A stretch of DNA of 64,000 bases, from NCBI GenBank assembly GCA_030015575.1, contig JASDDO010000026.1:187823739-187887738 (forward strand), given 5' to 3'. This DNA comes from Agapanthus africanus (taxonomy: Eukaryota > Streptophyta > Magnoliopsida > Asparagales > Amaryllidaceae). The translations under genes were made by a program, and so were the position numbers. Each line of letters starts with the position of its first letter. Within the stretch, counting starts at the first letter, position 1. The notes under the pieces are model-generated. The model saw only the letters and a list, made by a program, of their open reading frames with translations. It searched no databases and was not told where the DNA came from. Shown piece after piece: positions 43,648 to 56,130 of this stretch.

Positions 43648-45434
43648 TGTTGGAGATAGTGCCCTCAGAGTCAATTATTGGATCACATGCACGTGATTGC
43701 AATGATTGAGGGAGGACCTATGCCGGTAGGACAGTCTTACTCAAGATGATAGTATGATATCTGGTTTATCTTTATCATCGTGTACTGCTTTAGATGAACT
43801 TACAGGTCACTATTGCGCGTTGATAGAGCCCTTAGAATTCTTGCTTGACGGCAAGCAGTATGATGGCGATCATATACGTAGGAGCTGGGGTCTACAAGCA
43901 CATCCTTAAAAGGTCCCTAGTCGTGGGAGTTTTCGAGACAAGGCATCGATACTCCAGAGTAGACTAGTGTATACAGTCGAGACCCCGACGAGGGGCAGTG
44001 GCCGGTCTCACAAGCCACTAGTGTCAGTTGGTTCACCTAAGATGTATACAGGTGCTCATTGGGTTATGAGTACACCGGACAGGACTCGCCGGGAACATGC
44101 TAGTTGGTTTTATACCTGACGTCAGATAGCAGTTCCCTGGTGACATGTGTACAGTTCATCGACCTGAGATCGTCATTTGTCTCGTGTGAGTTCCCACTGT
44201 ACTTTGATTACTACCTTAACCACGGCTCAAAGGATTCGTGCAAACAGGTTTTAGTTGGGTACAGTCCCGAGCCACATGGAGGCAGTGAGCGGATCTGCAG
44301 GGGTTCGTCTCTCCGGTATTGGGGGTGAGGTCGCGCTGTGTCTAAGAGAGCCATTACACGAAATCCTTTGCCAAGGAAGGAGATTTACTGGTAGGTATTC
44401 CAGTAATATCTCAGGGTGTTTTGGGCTACACACCGACATGACTTGTACCGCTTTTGGGGGTCTGACTTTTACCAACCCCCTTGGCCCTCCATGCGATGCT
44501 CATAGACGAACGGACCGGACTGTACGGATATTGTCACTAACTGGCTCAGTAGGGTGTCAGGATGAGTTCTCTCATTAACCTCCTTTTTGGTCAATACCTG
44601 GTAGCCCGTTACGTACGGCTAATACCTCTGACCTGCTAGTGGTTAAATCCACAGTCAAAGTATTGACGAGTCTTTAGAGTCCTCCACAGACAGTTTTTCA
44701 AGTTTCGGGCGAAACGTTGTAGAGGCCGTATGGATTTATGGCAGGGTTTGAAAGTACGCGTGCACTTGTGCACGTGTTATGGTTCGGACGGATAATACTA
44801 GCGGGCTTTGGTTTAAACCGGATCCTAGTATTGTACTGTGTAGATTTTGTCTCATTGCATTTGTATTCGGTCGGAATACAAATGCGGGTATGTATATACA
44901 GTCGCGGGGTTTTCCTGTAATTTATTACGGGATCGCTTTTTTGAAGTTGCCAGTTTGTATTTCATTTCGGCCATTTTCCTTTCTATCTTTCTTTGGCTGA
45001 AAATTGGTGTGGAGGGGGTTATTTGCAAATGTGCAAATTAGCATAGTGGAGGGTGGTTTTTGTAAGTTGTTGCTTCATGATGGCTCAACCATCATTTGAC
45101 ATCTTTGTTGATCATCACTTGACTTTTGAGATGAGATGGGTGATGGGTTTTGGACTTTGTTGTGATCATTATTTTCTCATCATCACTCATCATTCTTTCT
45201 TGCATTATTGATCCACTCCCTCTCTCCACTTTCACATAAGCATGGCCGGCCACATTTTTGGAGGGGATGGGGATTCATTTTGTCGGAAATTGTTGATCTC
45301 ATTTTTCTTGCAACTAATTTCTTTACCCCCTCTACAAAGTTCATTTCTTCTCCACTTCCAAATGGCAACTTCATCAACCCCTTGGGACAAAAGAGTTCTA
45401 CACTATTCTACTGTAATCTTGGACACGTCGGCTT
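43648..45434 (+). repeat. S2: solo copia LTR, left part
   Basis: It starts TGTTGGAGATAGTGCCCTCA, a third LTR subfamily. It is split by E3 at 45434 and continues at 55817-56125, ending GCGGTCCTACA. GGCTC flanks it at 43643-43647 and 56126-56130. The parts total 2,096 bp with no internal region. Confidence 0.82.
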
Positions 45435-47640
45435 TGTTAGTTATATGTATGCCCTAGAGGCCATTATTGTACATATGATGTATATTGTAGTGGATGCTAG
45501 GACGTATAAAGGGAGGACTTTCTTGCTCGACATGATAGTATGCTATCTGGTTGAACTTTACCTTAACGTGTATACTGATTGTCTCTCTGTTACATGTTGG
45601 TAAAGCCCTTAGGATGTGTGCTTGACTACCTGTACTATGATGCGGATCATACTAGTGGGGACATGGTAGTCCATAAGTACATCCTTCAAAGTCCCTAGTC
45701 GAGGGTGTATCGAGACAGGGCATCGATATACCAGAGTAGACTAGCGTGTACCTTCTCGACCCATACAGATGGGCGATGGATGATCCCATATCCATTGGTG
45801 TTTGACATCAGAGATGATATACGGGTGCTCAGTGGAGACTGGGTACACTGGACGGACTCGCCGAGAACTCCCAGATGGTATTATACCTCACGTCAGATGG
45901 CAGTTCTCTGGTGACACTGGTACAGAGTAGTCTGTTGACCCGAGATCGTCATAGAGTCTTGTGTGGTTCCCACTGTTCTTTGATTTCCATCTTACCACGT
46001 CCAAGAGGGCGTGCAAAACGGTGGTTTTTGGGTACAGTCCCGAGTCACATGGAGGCAATGAGCGATAGGAGGGGATTCGTCTCTCCCGGTATAGGGGGTT
46101 GATGTTGCGCTGTGTTCGATTGGCTATAACAGGAAATCCCTGGCCAGGGTTGCTGAGATTTACTGGTAAGTGTTACCAGTAGTTTCTCGAATTGTTATAG
46201 ACCTCATATCGACACGACTTATCGAACTATTGGGGTCTGACGTTTACCACCCCTAGGCGAGATATGCGACATATCAGACGATCAGACCGGACTGTACGGT
46301 AGTGTTACTGGTTGAATTCACTGGAGTGTGAGCGGGCTTGCTCGTCGATCTTCAGATCGCTCAATACCCGGGTGGCCGTTACGTTTAGCAGACCGCTTGC
46401 GGCTTGTGGGTGTTTGATATGATCATCACCTGCTGCCGGCGTATTGACGAGTCTTTAGAGTCCTACACAGAGGTTTCCTGGCTCAAGCGAAACGAAATAG
46501 GAGCGCATATGAGATATGTGCGGGACCGAGAATAATACCAGTATGTGATACTGGATTCGATTCTCATGATGTGACATTGATCGGTTATATGCGATATAGC
46601 CGGGTTATCGGATCAAGTGTTGATTCGATAAGTTGTTACTATAGATACCAGTCGGTCATGTGCGACATGACCGGATCATTGAATCAAGTGTTGATTTAAT
46701 GATTTAATGTATAATTATATATTTGATATATTACTTTGCATTAACTAGTATCGGTTCACTTTAGACGGATTTTCTCACTTGGTTCGTGCGCATTGCATAT
46801 GCGATATGTTTTTGTGCACTTGTATGTATCATGTTTGATGATGCATGCTAACTTGAGTTTTTGTAAAGATTAAACCATGGTTATTCAAATGGTTAGGGTT
46901 TTGTTTTTCATATCTATTTATTTATTTTCTTTTTGGAAAAAGAAATGAGAAGAATGGTGGCTTTCTTTGTTTGTAGTTGAAGATTCATGAACCTTTGACT
47001 TTGTCCACCATTCTTATCTCATGCTTAACCTAACCATTTGATTTAACCCTAGTTCAATCTCTACACTTGACCATGGTTTAGATTATGATAAGTTTTGATT
47101 ATTCTTTTCTTTTTCTAATTAACTTATCATAACTATTTTCCTTCTTCTTCTTCATTCTTCAAGTGAAGAAAACCAAGCTCCATCAATGGTGATTGTTGGA
47201 AAAGAGTGAGAAATCCAAAACTAAAGTCTACCCACTTCCTATTTCTTCATCCTCTACCTCTTGCCAAGTAGTAGAGTGTGTTTACTTCACAAGTTTCTTG
47301 ACTTGGTGAAGTTGTCAGCTTGATCTAGCGATGCCTCGACGTAGATCATCTTCGGCATGGACATCGACGACCTAGCTCCCTTTTTCTCCGACGAAGTCGA
47401 CTCTAGAGCCCGGATTTGATTTGGACAGCGGAGAGGACCTCGTTGCGGAGCCGTGGAGGTGGAGCACCGGATCTACAAAGGTTGTATTTCCGTATCTTTT
47501 AGTTAAGTGTTAACTAGTTAGCTTTTTCGCCTAGAAATCTAGCAAACGATCCGTAGTCGGGTCTCTCGGCACCCGTAAAATTTTAATATGGCATGTTCGA
47601 TGCCTTGTGAGACCTCATTAGGGTGCCTAGGAACCCTACA
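45435..47640 (+). repeat. E3 5' LTR, 2,206 bp
   Basis: It starts TGTTAGTTATATGTATGCCC and ends GGAACCCTACA. Two pairs of hairpins lie at 46582-46631 and 46653-46703. A short frame near 45705-45914 recurs in every LTR copy because the LTRs are copies, not because it is a gene. Confidence 0.95.
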
Positions 47641-47641
47641 G

Positions 47642-47653
47642 TGGTATCAGAGC
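47642..47653 (+). other. E3 primer binding site (tRNA-iMet)
   Basis: TGGTATCAGAGC, the complement of the initiator tRNA-Met 3' end, follows the 5' LTR by one base. Confidence 0.95.
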
Positions 47654-47846
47654 CTAGCTAGAGCCTTAGGCGAAGCGTAGACGGAATTTGAAGTCCGAAC
47701 GACCCAAAACCGAAACCCAAAATATGCTCTCTGTACTTTTTTGAAAACAGTGAATTTTTCCAAATTAAAAATTGCTAAAAAATTCAGCAGGGAAAAATAA
47801 GAATTACGGTGCAAAAAGTTTCTGGTGAACAGTATTTTTCGCGGCG

Positions 47847-47881
47847 GATCAGCGGCAGAAGCATGGCTTCTGCGGCTGATC
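47847..47881 (+). repeat. E3 leader stem-loop about 195 nt after the primer binding site
   Basis: GATCAGCGGCAGAAGC, loop ATG, GCTTCTGCGGCTGATC: 16-bp stem with one mismatch. The E4 counterpart (59404-59444) has a different distal stem that also pairs. Confidence 0.8.
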
Positions 47882-50143
47882 AGCGGCCCCTTGGTGACGT
47901 CAGCCCACTTTGTTTGCACAGTAACTCCTGATAAATTCTGCTGAGTTTTCTGGGAATTTTTAATATTTATTCAAGAGTTGAATTTCCTGGGATTGTTTTG
48001 GGGATTCGGTGTTTCGATCGGGGTATCAAATTTTGTCTATTTGGCTTTCCGGATAAATTTTAGAATATGTTAAAAAGTTCGACCGGATATAAATACCCAA
48101 TTTTTCCCCTGTCGGGAAATTTCCAAGTGTTGGATTTTTCCGTAGTTTAACGACGTTCTAAGTAGTGCAAGTAACTCGATGGACCCTCTAGAAGACAACA
48201 AACCTTAACTCGATTATGTGACCGTCGTGAACTGCCCTTTGAACCTTCGGGTTTGGGGGAGTACGGCGTGCCACATGTGAGGCGTTGGCTTGACCCTTCT
48301 ACGGCTGGAGCGTTGGTACTGAGACACGAACTGAATGTTGTTAGACTTATTTCATGTGTTGGATTGTATCGGGAAAACTTGGGTGTTCGAATGTTCAATC
48401 GGAAAGTTTAACATTTTCTAATTATCTGGAATGGGATACAATAATTGGAATTCACAAGTAGTTATGAGATAACTAAATGAATGTTATAAACATAGCAGTT
48501 TAGTCTCACTTGATCGGTTGCCACGGAATTTTGATGTGATCAAAAGTCCGTCGCAATCACGTAGCGTACGCGGATACTCGCCGGGTAAACTTAATAGACA
48601 GCCTCACTCCATAGCCCCGACCAAGTGACTGTAGGAGAACCCCGTCGCCGAAAGCATCCGTTCGGGTGCTCGCGGTGGCGGTGTTCCGCCTTGGTGCACT
48701 TCGTCGACGGTATCGGGGGTGCAGCCGTCTACTGAAGTTTGCGACGAGTATTCGATCAGGATGTCGGGAATCTTGTTGAATTGCCCGACTTAATATTGAA
48801 AAGTGTTTTCGATTTTGAGACTAAAATGCGGGGTTTATAATTGTTAGGCATGCGATGTCTAAAGAATTCATTTGGTCAGGCATGCGATGTCTGAGGTGAT
48901 TGCGGATTCCAACTGTTGTAGTTTTACACTTTCTTTTCTGTGACCGTAAGTGTAATATGTGATATCGCCGGTTTCGTTGCTATATGTCAACGACAATTGG
49001 GATGCTCATATTTACTTACGTTGATGACATGTGATGTTTTGTGTTGCTGGATATGTTATATTGGATCGTCGTGTTTGAATAGCCGGGGGTTTTTATGTGA
49101 GATGAGTGTTTTTCATTTTCATTCATGAAAAACTTGTATGTAATATTCTTTTATTGGGGCGCTTCCAGGTTGCGGAAGTTGTCACCGTTTGTATATTATT
49201 TACTTTTCCGCACTAGGATAGACCCAAGGAGGAGAGCACAAGTAACCGGGTTCTGCAGTCCAGTGGGAGACCAACTCGAGGAGTCGAGTCTGGGTCTCCT
49301 AACTCCAGAATTGGTAGGGTTGCTTGCCGCTCTCGTAGGGGTCTAAGGGTGTGGGTTTGGCTATTCATCACGACCGTGGAATCCGTGTTTTATACTGGCT
49401 CGTATTGAAAACACGGACGTCCTAGTATATCCAATATTTCATATGATTCTTCTGCTGCGATATCTGTGATGTGATCATGTGATGTTCTGTGATAGATACA
49501 GTATATAGTATATATGATATATTATATAGACGTTACTTATGTTTTACACCCGCGCTAGCCCTGCCCCGCTCTGCCGTTAGTTACCTAACCTAACGGTGCA
49601 CGAGGGGACATCGAGGCGAATGCGGATGGCATAAGTGTACGTCGTACTTATCTGTGATGTTTAGGTAAATTAAATGATGGGACTTCATTAATGTGATTAA
49701 TGAAATAAAAGAAACCTAAGATGTTGTAGAATCGAAATTCAAAATAAAACAGGTAGCTACAGTTCTTGCTTTGCATAGCGGTATATGTGATATATCCTGC
49801 ACCTTATTCGATGAGGAAAGGACCGAGATCCCTTCACCGGGAGTGACTCCTTTAGCAATAATTGGCAGATGCTACACACTCGGTTTGTCTTTTGATTGCT
49901 TTTAAGTGTTTTAGCTTTGCACAGTGATATATATGATATATCCCGCACCTCATTCGACGAGGAAAGGACCGACGATCCCTTCACCGGGAGTGACTCCTTT
50001 AGCAAAACTAGAAAAGCCTCAAAAACACTCCATTTCAAAATCATTTGATTCTACAACGATATCAAGTTCGTTACGCAATAGGTTTTCATAAAAACCTGTC
50101 GTAGCCCTCCGTCATTTCAGATAAGTGCTGTTTAGTATTCGTG

Positions 50144-50353
50144 CTGCGTTTGTTGGCCTCCGTCAAGGCGCAGTGTGCGGTAGCTAACCAGTATTTATCT
50201 GCTTATGCATATGATGCAGATTGAGTTAGGGTAGTCGTGCGGCCTTGTTGACCTCCGTCAAGGGTCGTGCGGGTGGGTTTAATTCGATCAAGAAATGACG
50301 GGTTGAACTTGACTAGTAGCCTATGGTTTGTTGACCTCCGTCAAGGTCATAGG
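50144..50353 (+). repeat. E3 triple leader hairpins
   Basis: Three stem-loops share the inner part TTTGTTGACCTCCGTCAAGG (first copy TTGTTGGCCTCC), itself a TTGAC/GTCAA hairpin. Basal stems differ: CTGCG/CGCAG, GC-rich with GGTC, and CCTATG/CATAGG. Confidence 0.75.
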
Positions 50354-50799
50354 ACGCTAGGGGCAAAATATTATCGGGAATTTCAAGTGTTGAGATTTGC
50401 AATGAGATTGCATACCTTCTATGAGATAGTTGGATCCCGATACCCACTGCGAGTAAGTGTTACTCCTGGGAGAGTTTTATACATTACAATTAGCCGATCA
50501 AGTAGGTGTCTAGAAAGGTGTCAACGAGGTTACGCCTCTGGGAAAACGAGGTTTACATTAATTAGGTTCGTGCGAAAGCACGGGGGACCTCCCTCAAAGT
50601 ACCGACACTGGCCTGGCTGAAAGATTGGCGAACTTGTAGTGTGTAATTAATCCCGGCTAGTCTTTCCTTTTAGGGTTTGAAGGAAGATTTGATAAAAAGC
50701 AGTGGGAGCCATCCTGATTAGATAAAATAATAACCAATCTATTCTTGACAGAGCGCACGCTGAGAGTTTTCTTCTCTCTCTCTCCAGGTAGCGACCATA

Positions 50800-53560
50800 T
50801 CACGCCTTAATCAAGATAATAATATGGAATATTGACCGAACCCGCTTGTTATACTGAGCTGGGGAACGTTGGTCCCGCTCCAACTTATAATTGTTATAAG
50901 ACAGAGCAGGAAATAGGGGATTACCAGAATTCCCGTGCCGCCCAAACGAAGAGAGTGCATGATGATGCATCATCTTCGGGTGTGTTCATTATACAAAACT
51001 GTTTCTCAGTATCCTTTACGTCCTGGGTAAGTGATACCAGATCAGGATCCCAGATATGTAATCTGTTACATAGGGCTACAGATAGGTAGAGAACTGAGAA
51101 CGGGTGATAAGTTTCATGAGGCAGAAAACGGGGCAAGCGTTGCAGCCAAGTCTGTTGGTCACTGTCACCCTGTATTACCAATACATTGATTCTGAACGAA
51201 TGTTATTAGATACCGAACCTGATATACAAAATCATATCAGTCTCTTTATTAGTAAAGAAATGATAAAATTTTGTATTGTTGGATAATGTTTTGAACATTT
51301 CCTATATCAAAAGTTGATCGGTTCAGGCACGTTATCTAGAAGCATTGATGTTCTAAATCAAACTACAGTTCTTAGTATACGGAACACACATAAGAGGAAG
51401 AGTTCAGAAATGAACGCATCCTTCTTAAGGTATTGTAGAATAGGTCATATCAATGCGACCCGACTGGCTGAGTTACATTTAGATGCATATTTAAATCAGT
51501 TTGAATTTACATCTTGTGAAACTCGCCAGTCATGTCACAAAGATAAGATGACCATAGCTCCGTTTACTGGAAACAGTGAAAGAGTTACTAAACTCTTGGG
51601 ATGATACATGAGGATGTATGCAAGGTCCCCTGTCTACACATGCCAAGACCGGTTCTTTATACTTCGTTACATTCTCTGATAATCTCTCAAGTTTCAGACC
51701 TATGTTCCTGTTGAAACACAAGTTCGAACCTTTTGAGATATTCACAGAATATAAGTTAGAAGTAGAGAACCAATACGGGTATAAGTATTATGTCCTATGA
51801 TGAGATCAAGGAGGAGAACACTTGAGCACGAAAATACTGGACTATTCTAAAGGAGAATGAGATTCTCTCTCAGCATTACTCCTCCGAATATACCATAGCA
51901 CGATGGTATATCGGGGCGGAGCAGTCACACCCTATATGATAAGGTGTGCTCTATGATAAGTACTACTGAGTTACCTATTTCCTTTTGGGAGTTATGCGCT
52001 TGAGAAGCTGCATACCTATTGAATAGGGTTCGAATCAAATCAGTTGCCTACCACTTCATATATGATATGGTATGGGAAGAGCCCATGTTTTAAGTCAGTT
52101 AAGATTTGGGGTTGTCCGGCCTATGTCTAAAAGCAAAATCCGGACAAGCTCAAGGCAAGGTCTGTTATGTAGAACTGGAAGTGTTCCAGCTATACGAACT
52201 ACAGCAGATGATTTGATAGAACCAAGGGATTCAGTAGATACCAACGAACCTCAGCCTCTCCGCCGATCTAGTAGGGTTCCTCACCCACCTGAGAGATACT
52301 TCGGTTTCTCTATGACAGTGGGAGCGAGGATTGCATCATGAGATGATGACCCAACTAGTTTCGAGCTGGCCATCAGGAGTGGGACTCTGTAAGAATGGCT
52401 GGATGTTTATCGATCTGAGATAGAATCCTTATACACCAACAAAGTATGGACTTTGGTTGCTATATCTGAAGGGTTAAATCCTCATCAGGAGCAAGTATAT
52501 CTTGAGAAGATTACTTGGTGTAGATGGAAAAGTTGAGACTTTCAAAGCTAGAATTGTTAAAGGTTTTCGTCATCGACCAGGCGTGGATAATGATGAAACC
52601 TTTTCCAGTAGCTATGCTTAAGTCCATCCAGATCCTACTTGCCACGGCTACATACCATAACTACGATATCTGGCGGTTGGGTGCCATGACTGCTTTTCTA
52701 AATGATGTTTTAGAATAGTGCGTCTATAAGTACACAGCCAGAGGGCCTCGTAGACAGTGGAAGCAGCGGAAACGTGTGCAAGATGCTTTATAGGATAAAG
52801 CAGGCATCGCGGAGTTGGAACATCTGTTTTGATAGATTAGTCAAAGAGTTTGACATCATCAAAATGGTAGATGAACCTTGTATAAACAAAAAGGTAGTAG
52901 GGAGTATTGTGACAATTCTCGTAGAGTACGTGGATGACATACTCTTGATAGGGAAGGAGTTTCCTATGCTACGCTCGATCAATCTTCGCTTATCACTATG
53001 ATTCTCCATATAGGATCAAGATGATACCTCCTAAATCCTGAGTTTTGGATCTATGAGATAGATTTAATTGGATGTTAGGATTCTCACTAGTTGTAGTGAG
53101 ATGGTATCAATCGATCCTAGGGAGAATCACTGGAAGTGTTCCAGGGTGATAAAGACGACTGAGTGTCAGTCACAGGCATTGTCTTTACCCTCAGTGAAGG
53201 GACGGTATGTTGGAAGAGTTCCAAGCTGGATACCGTGACATACTAGACGATAAAGGCAGGATACATCGCTACTAAAGATGCTACCAAAGAGACTGTTTGG
53301 GTGTATATTGGTTCATAAGATGAACTATGTTCCTCCCATTGTATGACAATGGAGTTGTGGCTCATGCCAAGGAACGCCGGTCCCATCAGTGATCCAGACA
53401 TATTCTATGGCAGTATCACTTGATCATGGAGATGGTTGATCTCCAGGGGATCGAGGTTTGGAGAGTAGACTCAGAGGACAACACAGCGGATCCACTCACA
53501 AAGGCCTGTTCCCAGAGAGAGACTTTTATGGGATGGTTGAGTATGAGATACTTCAACCAC
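50800..53560 (+). pseudogene. E3 gag-less pol remnant
   Basis: The order is the short N-terminal peptide (VLTEPACYTELGNVGP), a protease region (to 51089), GAG-pre-integrase and integrase (51314-51800), integrase C-part and linker (52072-52341, PQPLRRSSRVPHPPERYFGF), reverse transcriptase (52524-53001, EYVDDILLIGKEFPML) and RNase H (about 53130-53560). Typical Ty1/copia Angela order, without gag. Many breaks, in contrast with the nearly identical LTRs. Confidence 0.85.
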
Positions 53561-53580
53561 TGCTATCAAATGGCCCTAGT

Positions 53581-53593
53581 GCAAGTGGGAGAT
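53581..53593 (+). other. E3 polypurine tract
   Basis: GCAAGTGGGAGAT directly precedes the 3' LTR. Confidence 0.9.
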
Positions 53594-55811
53594 TGTTAGT
53601 TATATGTATGCCCTAGAGGCCATTACTGTACATATGATGTATATTGTAGTGGATGCTAGGACGTATATAGGGAGGACTTTCTTGCTCGACATGATAATAT
53701 GCTATCTGGTTGAACTTTACCTTAACGTGTATACTGATTGTCTCTCTGTTACATGTTGGTAAAGCCCTTAGGATGTGTGCTTGACTACCTGTACTATGAT
53801 GCGGATCATACTAGTGGGGACATGGTAGTCCATAAGTACATCCTTCAAAGTCCCTAGTCGAGGGTGTATCGAGACAGGGCATCGATATACCAGAGTAGAC
53901 TAGCGTGTACCTTCTCGACCCATACAGATGGGCGATGGATGATCCCATATCCATTGGTGTTTGACATCAGAGATGATATACGGGTGCTCAGTGGAGACTG
54001 GGTACACTGGACGGACTCGCCGAGAACTCCCAGATGGTATTATACCTCACGTCAGATGGCAGTTCTCTGGTGACACTGGTACAGAGTAGTCTGTTGACCC
54101 GAGATCGTCATAGAGTCTTGTGTGGTTCCCACTGTGCTTTGATTTCCATCTTACCACGTCCAAGAGGGCGTGCAAAACGGTGGTTTTTGGGTACAGTCCC
54201 GAGTCACATGGAGGCAATGAGCGATAGGAGGGGATTCGTCTCTCCCGGTATAGGGGGTTGATGTTGCGCTGTGTTCGATTGGCTATAACAGGAAATCCCT
54301 GGCCAGGGTTGCTGAGATTTACTGGTAAGTGTTACCAGTAGTTTCTCGAATTGTTATAGACCTCATATCGACACGACTTATCGAACTATTGGGGTCTGAC
54401 GTTTACCACCCCTAGGCGAGATATGCGACATATCAGACGATCAGACCGGACTGTACGGTAGTGTTACTGGTTGAATTCACTGGAGTGTGAGCGGGCTTGC
54501 TCGTCGATCTTCAGATCGCTCAATACCCGGGTGGCCGTTACGTTTAGCAGACCGCTTGCGGCTTGTGGGTGTTTGATATGATCATCACCTGCTGCCGGCG
54601 TATTGACGAGTCTTTAGAGTCCTACACAGAGGTTTCCTGGCTCAAGCGAAACGAAATAGGAGCGCATATGAGATATGTGCGGGACCGAGAATAATACCAG
54701 TATGTGATACTGGATTCGATTCTCGCGATGTGACATTGATCGGTTATATGCGATATAGCCGGGTTATCGGATCAAGTGTTGATTCGATAAGTTGTTACTA
54801 TAGATACCAGTCGGTCATGTGCGACATGACCGGATCATTGAATCAAGTGTTGATTTAATGATTTAATGTATAATTATATATTTGATATATTACTTTGCAT
54901 TAACTAGTATCGGTTCACTTTAGACGGATTTTCTCACTTGGTTCGTGCGCATTGCATATGCGATATGTTTTTGTGCACTTGTATATATCATGTTTGATGA
55001 TGCATGCTAACTTGAGTTTGTGTAAAGATTAAACCATGGTTATTCAAATGGTTAGGGTTTTGTTTTTCATATCTATTTATTTATTTATTTATTTATTTTC
55101 TTTTTGGAAAAAGAAATGAGAAGAATGGTGGCTTTCTTTGTTTGTAGTTGAAGATTCATGAACCTTTGACTTTGTCCACCATTCTTATCTCATGCTTAAC
55201 CTAACCATTTGATTTAACCCTAGTTCAATCTCTACACTTGACCATGGTTTAGATTATGATAAGTTTTGATTATTCTTTTCTTTTTCTAATTAACTTATCA
55301 TAACTATTTTCCTTCTTCTTCTTCATTCTTCAAGTGAAGAAAACCAAGCTCCATCAATGGTGATTGTTGGAAAAGAGTGAGAAATCCAAAACTAAAGTCT
55401 ACCCACTTCCTATTTCTTCATCCTCTACCTCTTGCCAAGTAGTAGAGTGTGTTTACTTCACAAGTTTCTTGACTTGGTGAAGTTGTGAGCTTGATCTAGC
55501 GATGCATCGACGTAGATCATCTTCGGCATGGACATCGACGACCTAGCTCCCTTTTTCTCCGATGAAGTCGACTCTAGAGCCCGGATTTGATTTGGACAGC
55601 GGAGAGGACCTCGTTGCGGAGCCGTGGAGGTGGAGCACCGGATCTACAAAGGTTGTATTTCCGTATCTTTTAGTTAAGTGTTAACTAGTTAGCTTTTTCG
55701 CCTAGAAATCTAGCAAACGATCCGTAGTCGGGTCTCTCGGCACCCGTAAAATTTTAATATGGCATGTTCGATGCCTTGTGAGACCTCATTAGGGTGCCTA
55801 GGAACCCTACA
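53594..55811 (+). repeat. E3 3' LTR, 2,218 bp
   Basis: Almost identical to the 5' LTR. It is 12 bp longer, mainly from a TTTA-repeat expansion near 55080, and ends CCCTACA before GGCTT. Confidence 0.95.
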
Positions 55812-55816
55812 GGCTT

Positions 55817-56125
55817 GCCAACTTCGTGTACGAGTTGCCTCGGTCCAGAGGTGGGAGCCCGTAAAAAGACTCGGTGATGTGGTGCCCTTTCTGACGAGGA
55901 GATCGAGACCGGAGATTCTGCGAGGAGATCGGGATGGTGGCCGAAGAACGAAGGACACGGATCGCTCGGTATAGCTCTCTACCCTTTATCTAGTTAGCTA
56001 GTAGTTGGTTAATGGTCTGATCCGGGTTTATAGTCCGCGGTAGCACCGGTTTCTGTTTTAAGAAAAGTTTTTCTTTCCACATTTTGGCCTCGGACAGAGG
56101 GCCGGGGCGCTACAGCGGTCCTACA
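55817..56125 (+). repeat. S2: solo copia LTR, right part
   Basis: This is the continuation of 43648-45434 after the E3 insertion. It ends GCGGTCCTACA and is followed by GGCTC, the duplicated target. Confidence 0.78.
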
Positions 56126-56130
56126 GGCTC

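Larger units (their letters stand above)
47654..50799 (+). other. E3 leader, 3.1 kb, non-coding
   Basis: No ORF of interest. In order it has a strong hairpin at 47847-47881, a conserved block near 48225-48320 (AACCTTCGGGTTTGGGGGAG), the doubled box at about 49800-49860 and 49945-50000 (GAGGAAAGGACCGA...CCCTTCACCGGGAGTG), three leader hairpins at 50144-50173, 50238-50268 and 50320-50353, and a pyrimidine tract with a splice-acceptor-like TCTCTCCAG near 50788. Confidence 0.8.
45435..55811 (+). mobile_element. E3: young gag-less Angela-like copia element
   Basis: LTRs are at 45435-47640 and 53594-55811, with a GGCTT duplication at 45430-45434 and 55812-55816. A tRNA-iMet primer binding site follows the 5' LTR and a polypurine tract precedes the 3' LTR. 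The LTRs differ by about eleven substitutions and one TTTA-repeat length change, about 0.5 %, or roughly 0.2 Myr at the 1.3e-8 grass rate. The coding region is nevertheless broken at many points, so the insertion was probably made with proteins from other copies. Confidence 0.93.

Noticed and set aside
45705-45914. A 69-codon frame found again at 53864-54073, at 57270-57479 and on the minus strand at 39371-39577
   Set aside because: It lies in copia LTRs and recurs only because the LTRs are copies; pairs of LTRs carry it identically and nothing suggests translation.
43648-56125. S2 as a complete element
   Set aside because: Its two parts join directly around E3 with a GGCTC duplication and no internal region, so it is a solo LTR.
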